NCBI GenBank assembly: GCA_050011895.1
Contig: JBEKIF010000042.1
Coordinates: 1-37,826 of the forward strand
Direction: 5' to 3'
DNA length: 37,826 nucleotides
Source: DATBGO01 sp050011895
GTDB taxonomy: Bacteria > Actinomycetota > Actinomycetes > Streptosporangiales > Streptosporangiaceae
Under the pieces are notes generated by a model that saw only the letters and a list, made by a program, of their open reading frames with translations, was not told where the DNA came from and did not search any database. Each line of letters opens with the position of its first letter. Position 1 is the stretch's first letter. Of the stretch, positions 23,369 through 30,395 are shown in pieces. The translations under genes were made by a program, and so were the position numbers.

Positions 23369-24520
23369 GTGGCCGTCAAAGCTGCCGGGCGGGTTGCCGC
23401 AGCATCTGGTTCCCGTCAAGCGAGACGAGCGGAATCAGATGAGCTCATCCAGCTCCTGACCCCGGAGGGAGAGCGGGCCGAGCATCCGGACTACCCGCTT
23501 GAGATCTCCACCGAGGAGATCAAGGCGCTCTACCGGGACCTGGTCCTGGTCCGCCGGATCGACTTCGAGGCGATCGCCCTGCAGCGCCAGGGCGAGCTGG
23601 GCATCTGGGCCTCGCTGCTCGGCCAGGAGGCCGCGCAGGTCGGCTCGGCCCGGGCCCTGTCCCCGCGGGACATGGCATTCCCGACCTACCGTGAGCACGG
23701 CGTGGCCTGGTGCCGTGGCCTGGACCCGGCCAAGCTGCTCGAGCTCTACCGGGGGGTCAGCCACGGCGGCTGGGACCCGAAGGCGCATAACTTCCACCTG
23801 TACACGGTCGTGATCGGCAGCCAGACGCTGCACGCTACGGGTTATGCGATGGGAATCCAGCGGGATGGCGCGGTGGGCGAGGACGGTGAGGCGGCTATCG
23901 CGTACTTCGGCGACGGCGCCACCAGCCAGGGCGATGTGAACGAGGCGTTCATCTGGGCCTCGGTCACCAACGCGCCGGTGGTTTTCTTCTGCCAGAACAA
24001 CCAGTGGGCGATCTCCGAGCCGCTGGAGCGCCAGAGCCGGGTGCCGCTCTACCGGCGGGCCCACGGCTTCGGTTTCCCTGGTGTCCGGGTCGACGGCAAC
24101 GACGTGCTGGCCTGCTACGCGGTGACCAAGAAGGTGATGCAGGCCGCCAGGGAGGGCCAGGGCCCCACGCTGATCGAGGCCTACACCTACCGGATGGGCG
24201 CGCACACCACCACCGACGATCCGACCAGGTACCGGCTGGCCGCCGACGTTGAGGCGTGGAAGCTGAAGGACCCGATCGAGCGGGTGAAGCAGTACCTGAT
24301 CAGGTCCGGCCTGGCGGAGATGAAGTTCATCGAGGAAATCGAGGCGGAGGCGGCCGAGGTCGGCACCAGATTGCGGACCTCGTGCCTGGAGATGCCCGAC
24401 CCGCAGCCGCTGGCGATCTTCGAGAACGTCTACGCGGAGCCGAACGCGCTGCTGGATTCCGAGCGCGAGCAGTATGCCGCCTACCTTGACACCTTCGTCG
24501 GCGAGGAGGCCGCGCGATGA
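23369..24520 (+). CDS. pdhA: 2-oxoacid dehydrogenase E1 component, alpha subunit
   Basis: A 383-residue thiamine diphosphate enzyme subunit that decarboxylates pyruvate or branched-chain 2-oxoacids. The ThDP motif runs from GDGATSQGDVNEA (181-183 GDG) to QNNQWAIS (NN 210-211). The heterodimeric E1 signature RRIDFEAIALQRQGELGIW and RMGAHTTTDDPTRYR are present. Labels vary: pyruvate dehydrogenase (acetyl-transferring) alpha by sequence model, or branched-chain dehydrogenase as shown for the M. tuberculosis Rv2495c-Rv2497c set. Valine dehydrogenase and two acyl-CoA dehydrogenases nearby favour branched-chain substrates, by inference. The GTG follows AAGGGAG. It overlaps the beta gene by four bases (ATGA). 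Confidence 0.9.
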   Translation: MAVKAAGRVAAASGSRQARRAESDELIQLLTPEGERAEHPDYPLEISTEEIKALYRDLVLVRRIDFEAIALQRQGELGIWASLLGQEAAQVGSARALSPRDMAFPTYREHGVAWCRGLDPAKLLELYRGVSHGGWDPKAHNFHLYTVVIGSQTLHATGYAMGIQRDGAVGEDGEAAIAYFGDGATSQGDVNEAFIWASVTNAPVVFFCQNNQWAISEPLERQSRVPLYRRAHGFGFPGVRVDGNDVLACYAVTKKVMQAAREGQGPTLIEAYTYRMGAHTTTDDPTRYRLAADVEAWKLKDPIERVKQYLIRSGLAEMKFIEEIEAEAAEVGTRLRTSCLEMPDPQPLAIFENVYAEPNALLDSEREQYAAYLDTFVGEEAAR

Positions 24521-25500
24521 CCACGCTGACGCTCTCCAAGGCGCTGAACGCGGGCCTCCGCAAGGCCCTGGAGAACGATCCCAAGGTCCTGATCATGGGC
24601 GAGGACGTCGGCAAGCTCGGCGGCGTGTTCCGCGTCACCGACGGACTGCAGAAGGACTTCGGCGAGGCCAGGGTCGTCGACACCCCGCTCGCCGAGTCCG
24701 GCATCGTCGGGACCGCGATCGGGCTCGCGCTGCGCGGCTACCGGCCGGTCTGCGAGATCCAGTTCGACGGGTTCGTGTTCCCCGCGTTCGACCAGATCGT
24801 CACGCAGCTCGCCAAGATGCATCTCCGCTCGCTGGGGAAGCTGAGCCTGCCGGTAGTGATCCGGATCCCGTGCGGCGGCGGCATCGGCGCGGTCGAGCAT
24901 CACAGCGAGTCCCCCGAGGCGTACTTCACGCACACCGCCGGGCTCCGGGTCGTCGCCTGCGGCAACCCTGAAGATGCCTACACCATGATCCAGCAGTCGA
25001 TCAGCTGTGATGACCCGGTGATCTTCTTCGAGCCCAAGCGCCGGTACTGGGACAAGGCCGAGGTCGACACCGCCGGGGGCATCGCCGCTGCGGTGCCGCT
25101 GAACCGGGCCAGGACCGTGGTCAGCGGCACCGACGTGACCGTGCTCTGCTACGGCCCGATGGTCAGGACGTGTGTTGAGGCCGCGGTCGCGGCCGGTAAG
25201 GACGGGCGCTCGCTGGAGGTGATCGACCTGCGATCGCTGTCGCCCCTGGATACCGAGGTGATATTCGCCTCGGTGCGGCGGACCGGCCGGTGCGTGGTCG
25301 TGCACGAGGCGGCGGTCACCGGCGGGCTCGGTGCCGAGATCGCCGCCCGGGTCATGCAGGAATGCTTCTACCAGATGGAGGCCCCGGTGCTGCGGGTGGG
25401 CGGTTTCTCCACCCCGTACCCTCCGTCCCGGCTGGAGGAGCACTACCTGCCCGACCTGGACCGGGTGCTTGACGCCGCCGACCGCACGTTCGCCTATTGA
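24517..25500 (+). CDS. pdhB: 2-oxoacid dehydrogenase E1 component, beta subunit
   Basis: A 327-residue partner of the alpha subunit; together they form the ThDP-dependent alpha2-beta2 E1. VLIMGEDVGKLGGVFRVTDGL, TPLAESGIVGTAIGLALRG, EIQFDGFVFPAFDQI and the C-terminal HEAAVTGGLGAEIAARV block are standard. ATGA overlap with the alpha gene indicates coupled translation and fixed stoichiometry. The E2 gene starts ten bases after its stop. The same substrate uncertainty (pyruvate versus branched-chain) applies. Confidence 0.92.
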   Translation: MTTLTLSKALNAGLRKALENDPKVLIMGEDVGKLGGVFRVTDGLQKDFGEARVVDTPLAESGIVGTAIGLALRGYRPVCEIQFDGFVFPAFDQIVTQLAKMHLRSLGKLSLPVVIRIPCGGGIGAVEHHSESPEAYFTHTAGLRVVACGNPEDAYTMIQQSISCDDPVIFFEPKRRYWDKAEVDTAGGIAAAVPLNRARTVVSGTDVTVLCYGPMVRTCVEAAVAAGKDGRSLEVIDLRSLSPLDTEVIFASVRRTGRCVVVHEAAVTGGLGAEIAARVMQECFYQMEAPVLRVGGFSTPYPPSRLEEHYLPDLDRVLDAADRTFAY

Positions 25501-25510
25501 GGGGTTCCGC

Positions 25511-27007
25511 ATGTCAGAGCTGAAGGAATTCAAGCTGCCTGATGTCGGCGAGGGCCTGACCGAGGCGGAGATCATCAAGTGGCATGTCCAGCCCGGTGAC
25601 ACGGTGACCGTCAACCAGATCATCGTGGAGATCGAGACCGCGAAGGCCGTCGTCGAGCTTCCGTGCCCGTACGCGGGCGTTGTCTCCGGCCTGCTGGTAT
25701 CGGAAGGCACGACCGCCGACGTGGGGACGCCGATCATCGCCGTGGAGGTCGGCCCGGTTGCCGGCGGAGGCGGCGTGGGGTCGGCTGGCGAGCCCCAGGC
25801 CGCCGGACCGCCGCCGGACGCCGTAGCTGGCGCTGCCACGACGGACCTGGTCCCCGGGGCACCCGCAGCGAGCGCGGTCGAACCAGGCGTTCACGGCAGC
25901 CCCGCGCCGAAGCAGGAGCGCCAGGCGGTGCTGGTTGGTTACGGGGTCAAGCTCGGGCCGACCAGGCGGCGCGCCAGGAAGGCACCCACCGGGCCCGCCA
26001 ACGGATCGCCGGCGCTGAGCGCTCCGGCTGGCGGCACGCGGGCGCTGGCCAAGCCACCTGTCCGGAAGCTGGCCAAGGATCTCGGCATCGACCTGTCACG
26101 ACTGGCCGGCACCGGCCCGAACGGCTCGATCACGCGGGACGACGTGCAGACGGCGGCCAGCGGCCCGCTGGCTGGCGGCCGGACAGCTGGCACCTCGGCG
26201 AGCTCCGCCGTGGCGCAGGCCGCCGCCGCGCAGGGTACCGAGGAGCACGCTGTCCTGGAGCAGGCGCGGATCGCCCCGGCCCGGTTCACCAGGGCTGCCG
26301 ACGGGGCGCGCGAGCAGCGCATCGCGATCCGCGGCGTCCGGAAGCACACCGCGGCCGCGGTGTCGGGCAGCGCCTTCACGGCCCCGCACGTCACCGAGTT
26401 CCTGCAGGCCGACGTCACTGAGACGATGGCCGCGACCGCGCGGGTCAAGGCGCTTCCCGAGTTCACCGGCGTCCGCGTATCGCCGCTGCTGTTCGTGGCC
26501 AGGGCGGTGCTGGTGGCAGCCGCCAGGCACCCGATGATCAATTCCTCGTGGGACGAGTCGGCCCACGAGATCGTGGTCAAGAACTACGTGAACCTCGGCA
26601 TTGCCGCGACCACCGGCCGGGGCCTGGTCGTGCCGAACATCAAGGATGCCCATCTGCTCGCCCTCCCCGATCTCGCCCGCGCGCTGGCGGAACTCGCCGA
26701 GACCGCCCGGGCTGGCCGGGCCAGCGTGGCCGACATGCAGGGCGGCACCATCACGATCACCAACGTGGGCATCTTCGGAGTGGACGCCGGCACCCCCATC
26801 CTGTCCCCCGGCGAAGCCGCGATTCTCGCGTTCGGCCAGATCAAGGATGCGCCCTGGGTACATCAGGGCCAGCTCGCCGTGCGCAAGGTCACGACGCTGT
26901 CGCTGTCTTTCGACCACCGCGTCGTCGACGGCGACCTCGGCTCCGCGGTGCTCCGCGACGTGGCTGCCATGCTGGAGGATCCGTTGCGCATCCTCGCCTG
27001 GTCCTGA
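25511..27007 (+). CDS. 2-oxoacid dehydrogenase E2, dihydrolipoamide acyltransferase
   Basis: A 498-residue E2 with a single lipoyl domain (about 5-80; lipoylated Lys45 in IETAKAVVEL), an Ala/Pro/Gly linker, a peripheral subunit-binding domain (about 178-212; KPPVRKLAKDLGIDLSRLAG), a second linker, and the acyltransferase domain to the end with catalytic His469 and Asp473 in SFDHRVVDGD. The ATG at 25511 is preceded by GAGGGG; a longer in-frame open frame from 25331 overlaps the beta gene and is rejected. No E3 (dihydrolipoamide dehydrogenase) gene is in the window, as is usual when E3 is shared. A strong hairpin follows. Confidence 0.94.
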   Translation: MSELKEFKLPDVGEGLTEAEIIKWHVQPGDTVTVNQIIVEIETAKAVVELPCPYAGVVSGLLVSEGTTADVGTPIIAVEVGPVAGGGGVGSAGEPQAAGPPPDAVAGAATTDLVPGAPAASAVEPGVHGSPAPKQERQAVLVGYGVKLGPTRRRARKAPTGPANGSPALSAPAGGTRALAKPPVRKLAKDLGIDLSRLAGTGPNGSITRDDVQTAASGPLAGGRTAGTSASSAVAQAAAAQGTEEHAVLEQARIAPARFTRAADGAREQRIAIRGVRKHTAAAVSGSAFTAPHVTEFLQADVTETMAATARVKALPEFTGVRVSPLLFVARAVLVAAARHPMINSSWDESAHEIVVKNYVNLGIAATTGRGLVVPNIKDAHLLALPDLARALAELAETARAGRASVADMQGGTITITNVGIFGVDAGTPILSPGEAAILAFGQIKDAPWVHQGQLAVRKVTTLSLSFDHRVVDGDLGSAVLRDVAAMLEDPLRILAWS

Positions 27008-27024
27008 CGGCCAGGGGGGTGATT

Positions 27025-27065
27025 GAGTGGCCGGCCTCCGTGTTCCCGGCGGAGGCCGGCCACTC
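27025..27065 (+). terminator. Perfect 16-bp hairpin after the E2 gene
   Basis: Arms GAGTGGCCGGCCTCCG (27025-27040) and its complement (27050-27065) flank a 9-base loop, 18 bases past the E2 stop. It closes the dehydrogenase operon before the Dabb gene. Confidence 0.8.
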
Positions 27066-27095
27066 GCCTCCGTCAGACGCTTCGAAGGGAGCGCA

Positions 27096-27389
27096 ATGAT
27101 CAGGCACGTGGTGCTGTTCGGATGGACCGCGGAAGCTACCGCCGCACAGGTCCAGCGGGTCGCCGATGAACTGCTCGCGCTGCCGCCGCTGATGCGCGGG
27201 CTCAGGTCATATCAGCTGGGCACCGATGCCGGCCTCGTCGAGGGCAACTACGACTTCGCAATCGTCGGCGACTTCGACGACGCGGACAGCTTCCGCGCCT
27301 ACCGCGTGCATCCAGCTCATCTGGCCGTCATCGAGGAGGTCATCCGCCCGATCATGCGAGCCCGGGCAGCGGTGCAATACGAACTCTGA
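27096..27389 (+). CDS. Dabb family protein (stress-responsive A/B barrel)
   Basis: A 97-residue dimeric alpha/beta-barrel protein. MIRHVVLFGWTAEATAAQVQRVADEL, the central GLRSYQLGTDAG, NYDFAIVGDFDDADSFRAYRVHPAHLAVI and the final RAAVQYEL are the Dabb pattern. The ATG at 27096 has GAAGGGA upstream; an earlier in-frame start would run through the hairpin. Family members have varied or unknown roles (stress response, small-molecule chemistry in polyketide pathways); none can be chosen here. It converges on the acyl-CoA dehydrogenase gene. Confidence 0.9.
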   Translation: MIRHVVLFGWTAEATAAQVQRVADELLALPPLMRGLRSYQLGTDAGLVEGNYDFAIVGDFDDADSFRAYRVHPAHLAVIEEVIRPIMRARAAVQYEL

Positions 27390-27449
27390 CCAGCAGGAGC
27401 CAGTACGCTGCCGCCGTCAGGGCAGCTCCCGCCCCGCGCCGCCGAAGGG

Positions 27450-29276
27450 TCAGAAGGCGTCCTCAGGCAGCTCCATCAGGTCGAGCCCGGTCGCCTCGGT
27501 GATCTCCCGCTCCGCGGTGAGCCTGGGCAGCACCGTCGCGGCGAAGAACCGGGCAGCGGCGATCTTCCCCTGGTAGAACGCCTTGTCGGCGACCGGCCCG
27601 ACCTCGTCGAGCCTGGCCAGCGCCACCTCGGCCTGGCGTGCGAGCAGCCAGCCGATGACCAGGTCACCGAGGGCCAGCAGGAGCCGGGTGGTGTTGAGGC
27701 CGACCTTGTACAGCTCGGCGGGCTGCTGCGCGCTCTGGCCGACGAAGCCGTGCATGGCATCCACCATGGCCTGGACATCCTCGGCTGCCCGGCCGAGGGC
27801 GGCGCGCTCGGCCTTGAGCCGCCCGTTTCCCGCCTCGGCCGTCACGAAGTTGCTGATCTGCCAGAGCAGGAACTGCAGGGCCTCGTCCTGGTTCCGCAGG
27901 ATCTTGCGGTAATACAGGTCCATCCCCTGGATCGTGGTGGTGCCCTCGTAGAGGCTGTCGATCTTCGCGTCCCTGACGTACTGCTCGATGGGGTAATCCT
28001 GCAGGAAGCCCGAGCCGCCGAAGGTCTGCAGGGAGAGCGTCAGCATCTCGTACGCGCGCTCCGAGCCGAGTCCCTTCACGATCGGCAGCAACAGGTCGTT
28101 GACCGCGACCGCCAGCGCGTCAGGCTCGTCGCTGGCCAGGCCGACCTGCACCGCGTCCTGGAACGACGCCGTATAGAGGACGAGCGCCCGCATGCCCTCG
28201 GCGTAGGCCTTCTGCAGCATGAGCATCCGGCGGACGTCCGGATGGTTAATGATCGGGATCCGCGGCGCGGTCTTGTCCGTCATCTGGGTCAGGTCGGCGC
28301 CCTGCACCCGGCTCTTCGCGTAGTCCAGGGCGTTCAGGTACCCGGTCGAGAGGGTGGCGATCGCCTTGGAACCAACCATCATCCGGGCGTTCTCGATGAT
28401 CACGAACATCTGCCTGATGCCGTCGTGCTCATCGCCGACCAGAGTGCCGACAGCGGGCTGGCTGGCACCGAAGGTCAGCTCGCAGGTGGTCGAGGCCTTC
28501 AGGCCCATCTTGTGCTCGACGACGGTGGCGCGGACGCCATTGCGCTCGCCGAGCTCGCCGGCCTCCGACACCAGGTACTTGGGCACCAGGAACATCGACA
28601 GGCCCTTGGTCCCCGGGCCTGCCCCCTCGGGGCGGGCGAGCACCAGGTGGAAGATGTTCTCCGCCAGGTCGTGCTCGGCACCGGTGATGAACCGCTTGAC
28701 GCCCTCGACGTGCCAGGTCCCGTCGGGCTGCCGGATCGCCTTCGCCCGGCCGGCGCCGACGTCGGACCCGGCGTCCGGCTCGGTCAGCGCCATCGTCGCC
28801 GCCCAGTTGCGCTCGATGGCGAGTTCAGCGAACCGCTTCTGGGCCGGCGTGCCCATCCGCCAGAGCGCGTGGGAGAAGGCGGCACCGCTCGAATACATCC
28901 AGACGGCCGGGTTGGCGCCAAGGATCAGCTCGGCTACCGACCAGGCGATGGACCGCGGCGTAAAAGTCCCGCCAAGCTCAGCCGGGAGCTCAAGGCGGTA
29001 CCACTCAGCGTCAACGAACGCCTTGTAGGACTTCTTGAACGCCTCAGGCATCCGGACAGCACCGGTGGCCGGGTCGAACACCGGCGGGTTGCGGTCAGTT
29101 TCGGCGAACGAGTCAGCGACCGGGCCGACGGCCAGCTTGTTCACCTCGTGCAGGATCCCCCTGGCGGTCGGCTCATCCAGCTCGGAGAAGGGCTCCGAGC
29201 CCAGCAGATCCTGCCGCCTGAGCACCTCGAACAGGTTGAATTCAAGATCCCGGAGGTTGCTCTTGTAGTGGCCCAC
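27450..29276 (-). CDS. Acyl-CoA dehydrogenase, FadE5-like
   Basis: A 608-residue FAD-dependent enzyme that introduces the alpha,beta double bond in acyl-CoAs. It is longer than the usual 380-residue family because of an N-terminal extension (MGHYKSNLRDLEFNLFEVL) and a C-terminal helical domain, as in mycobacterial FadE5, known for broad chain-length use. Visible motifs: MALTEPDAGSDVG, GVKRFITGAEHD, VEHKMGLKASTTCELTF, and YPIEQYVRDAKIDSLYEGTTTIQGMDL, whose YEGTTTIQ supplies the catalytic Glu. The GTG start has GGGGAGG upstream. A promoter overlapped by a palindrome precedes it, suggesting repression released by acyl-CoA; that is inference. Confidence 0.92.
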   Translation of the reverse strand: MGHYKSNLRDLEFNLFEVLRRQDLLGSEPFSELDEPTARGILHEVNKLAVGPVADSFAETDRNPPVFDPATGAVRMPEAFKKSYKAFVDAEWYRLELPAELGGTFTPRSIAWSVAELILGANPAVWMYSSGAAFSHALWRMGTPAQKRFAELAIERNWAATMALTEPDAGSDVGAGRAKAIRQPDGTWHVEGVKRFITGAEHDLAENIFHLVLARPEGAGPGTKGLSMFLVPKYLVSEAGELGERNGVRATVVEHKMGLKASTTCELTFGASQPAVGTLVGDEHDGIRQMFVIIENARMMVGSKAIATLSTGYLNALDYAKSRVQGADLTQMTDKTAPRIPIINHPDVRRMLMLQKAYAEGMRALVLYTASFQDAVQVGLASDEPDALAVAVNDLLLPIVKGLGSERAYEMLTLSLQTFGGSGFLQDYPIEQYVRDAKIDSLYEGTTTIQGMDLYYRKILRNQDEALQFLLWQISNFVTAEAGNGRLKAERAALGRAAEDVQAMVDAMHGFVGQSAQQPAELYKVGLNTTRLLLALGDLVIGWLLARQAEVALARLDEVGPVADKAFYQGKIAAARFFAATVLPRLTAEREITEATGLDLMELPEDAF

Positions 29277-29303
29277 GCTTGCCTCCCCTTGCGCGACACG
29301 CGC

Positions 29304-29344
29304 TACTGGCCAGTAACATAGGCGACTCTACCAGCAAGTAACAA
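29304..29344 (-). promoter_or_regulatory. Acyl-CoA dehydrogenase promoter with palindromic operator
   Basis: On the minus strand TTGTTA (29344-29339) and TATGTT (29320-29315) are spaced by 18 bases. The perfect palindrome TACTGGCCAGTA (29304-29315) abuts the -10 box and covers the start site, a typical position for a TetR-type repressor. The regulator is not in the window. Confidence 0.55.
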
Positions 29345-29354
29345 GCCCCGGCCG

Positions 29355-29408
29355 GAGAATCAGGGCTGGCCAGAGAAACAGGGCTGGCTGCAGAAACAGA
29401 GCTGGCCA
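29355..29408. repeat. Tandem repeat, three 18-bp units
   Basis: Units at 29355-29372, 29373-29390 and 29391-29408 follow the consensus GAGAAACAGGGCTGGCCA with one to three changes each. It lies upstream of the acyl-CoA dehydrogenase promoter and six bases past the stop of the membrane protein gene. Confidence 0.85.
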
Positions 29409-29414
29409 GCCTCG

Positions 29415-30251
29415 TCACTTCAGGATGTTGATGGCCCGCGCGATCACCAGGGCCGCCAGGGCCAGCGACACCGCGGACTGCAGCAGCATGGTGAGCTTCG
29501 CCCAGCGCGCCAGCGGCATGACATCGGTGGGGCTGAACGCTGCGGCATTGGTGAACGACATGTACAGGTAGTCGACGAATCGCGTGCTCCAGTCGCGTGG
29601 GGCCAGCTCAGGCGAGGCCATCTGCGGGAACATCAGATCCGGGAACTGCGCCTTGCCCAATGCCCGGTGGACGGGGCCGCCACGGTCGAACTCCCAGTAC
29701 CAGAGCGCGAACGCGATCACGTTGGTCGCCCATATCGTGGCGCCCACAGTGAGGAGCTGGACCGGGGTGCCGAGAAAGCGGCTGTCCACGATCTCCAGCA
29801 CGAGCCGCAGGGCCGACCAGGCGTTCGCCAGCGTGACCAGGAAGACCAGCACGATGCTGCCGGCCCTGACTATCGTGGACCGGCGCTCGAACCGCACCGG
29901 ATTGGCTACGAGCAGCCCGACGAACAGGCCTATCTCGAGCACCGGCAGCAGGAAGGTCGGCTGGAGCCCCAGCCGCTGCGGCAGCAGCCCTTGCAGGACG
30001 ACCGCAGCGATCACGGTGATCGTCACCGGCCAGCGGGACTCGCCACGGGTCCGCCGGCGCCAGGCAGGCAGCACGACCGCCCTGCCCCCGGCGACCTCGT
30101 CGACTAGCTTCACTAGCTCGTGCCACGGGTCGCCTGGCCGGTGGCCGCCCTGCGGCGAACCGGGCTCGCCTTCTGCCCGTGGTTGCGGGTCAGGCTCTGG
30201 TGCTTGTCCGGCTTCCGACATGCGTTCATTGTCATCGTCTTGCGGCCGCAT
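29415..30251 (-). CDS. Multi-pass membrane protein with pore-like segment
   Basis: A protein of up to 278 residues; starts at 30251 or 30221 (MSEAGQAPEPDPQ) are possible and neither has a clear ribosome-binding site. The first 75 residues are polar and Pro-rich. Five hydrophobic segments follow: WPVTITVIAAVVLQGLL, LLPVLEIGLFVGLLVAN, IVLVFLVTLANAWSALRL, LLTVGATIWATNVIAFALWY and LLQSAVSLALAALVIARAI. Before the last segment, FVDYLYMSFTNAAAFSPTDVMPLARWAKL looks like the pore loop of two-TM ion channels but has AAAFSPTD where potassium channels have TVGYGD; DUF1345 proteins have a comparable block. Transport function is not shown. Confidence 0.72.
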   Translation of the reverse strand: MRPQDDDNERMSEAGQAPEPDPQPRAEGEPGSPQGGHRPGDPWHELVKLVDEVAGGRAVVLPAWRRRTRGESRWPVTITVIAAVVLQGLLPQRLGLQPTFLLPVLEIGLFVGLLVANPVRFERRSTIVRAGSIVLVFLVTLANAWSALRLVLEIVDSRFLGTPVQLLTVGATIWATNVIAFALWYWEFDRGGPVHRALGKAQFPDLMFPQMASPELAPRDWSTRFVDYLYMSFTNAAAFSPTDVMPLARWAKLTMLLQSAVSLALAALVIARAINILK

Positions 30252-30395
30252 CCACAGCCGGAAGCAGCGGAAAGACCATGTGGATTGATCCGGAAGCCGC
30301 CGCCACCAGTGCGCGCGAGCGCCCGTTTCGTCAAACCGAATCTCGTTCTAGAGTGTTCGGCATCGGCACAGCGGACCTGGCGAACGAGGTGCATC

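Noticed and set aside
25331..25510. 60-codon N-terminal extension of the E2 gene
   Set aside because: It overlaps the end of the E1 beta gene and is unlike lipoyl proteins; the ATG at 25511 has a ribosome-binding site and begins directly at the lipoyl domain.
27750..29321. 523-residue open frame antisense to the acyl-CoA dehydrogenase
   Set aside because: Composition is Arg/Gly/Val/His-rich with no recognisable family, as expected from the reverse of a GC-rich gene; the opposite strand has clear enzyme motifs.
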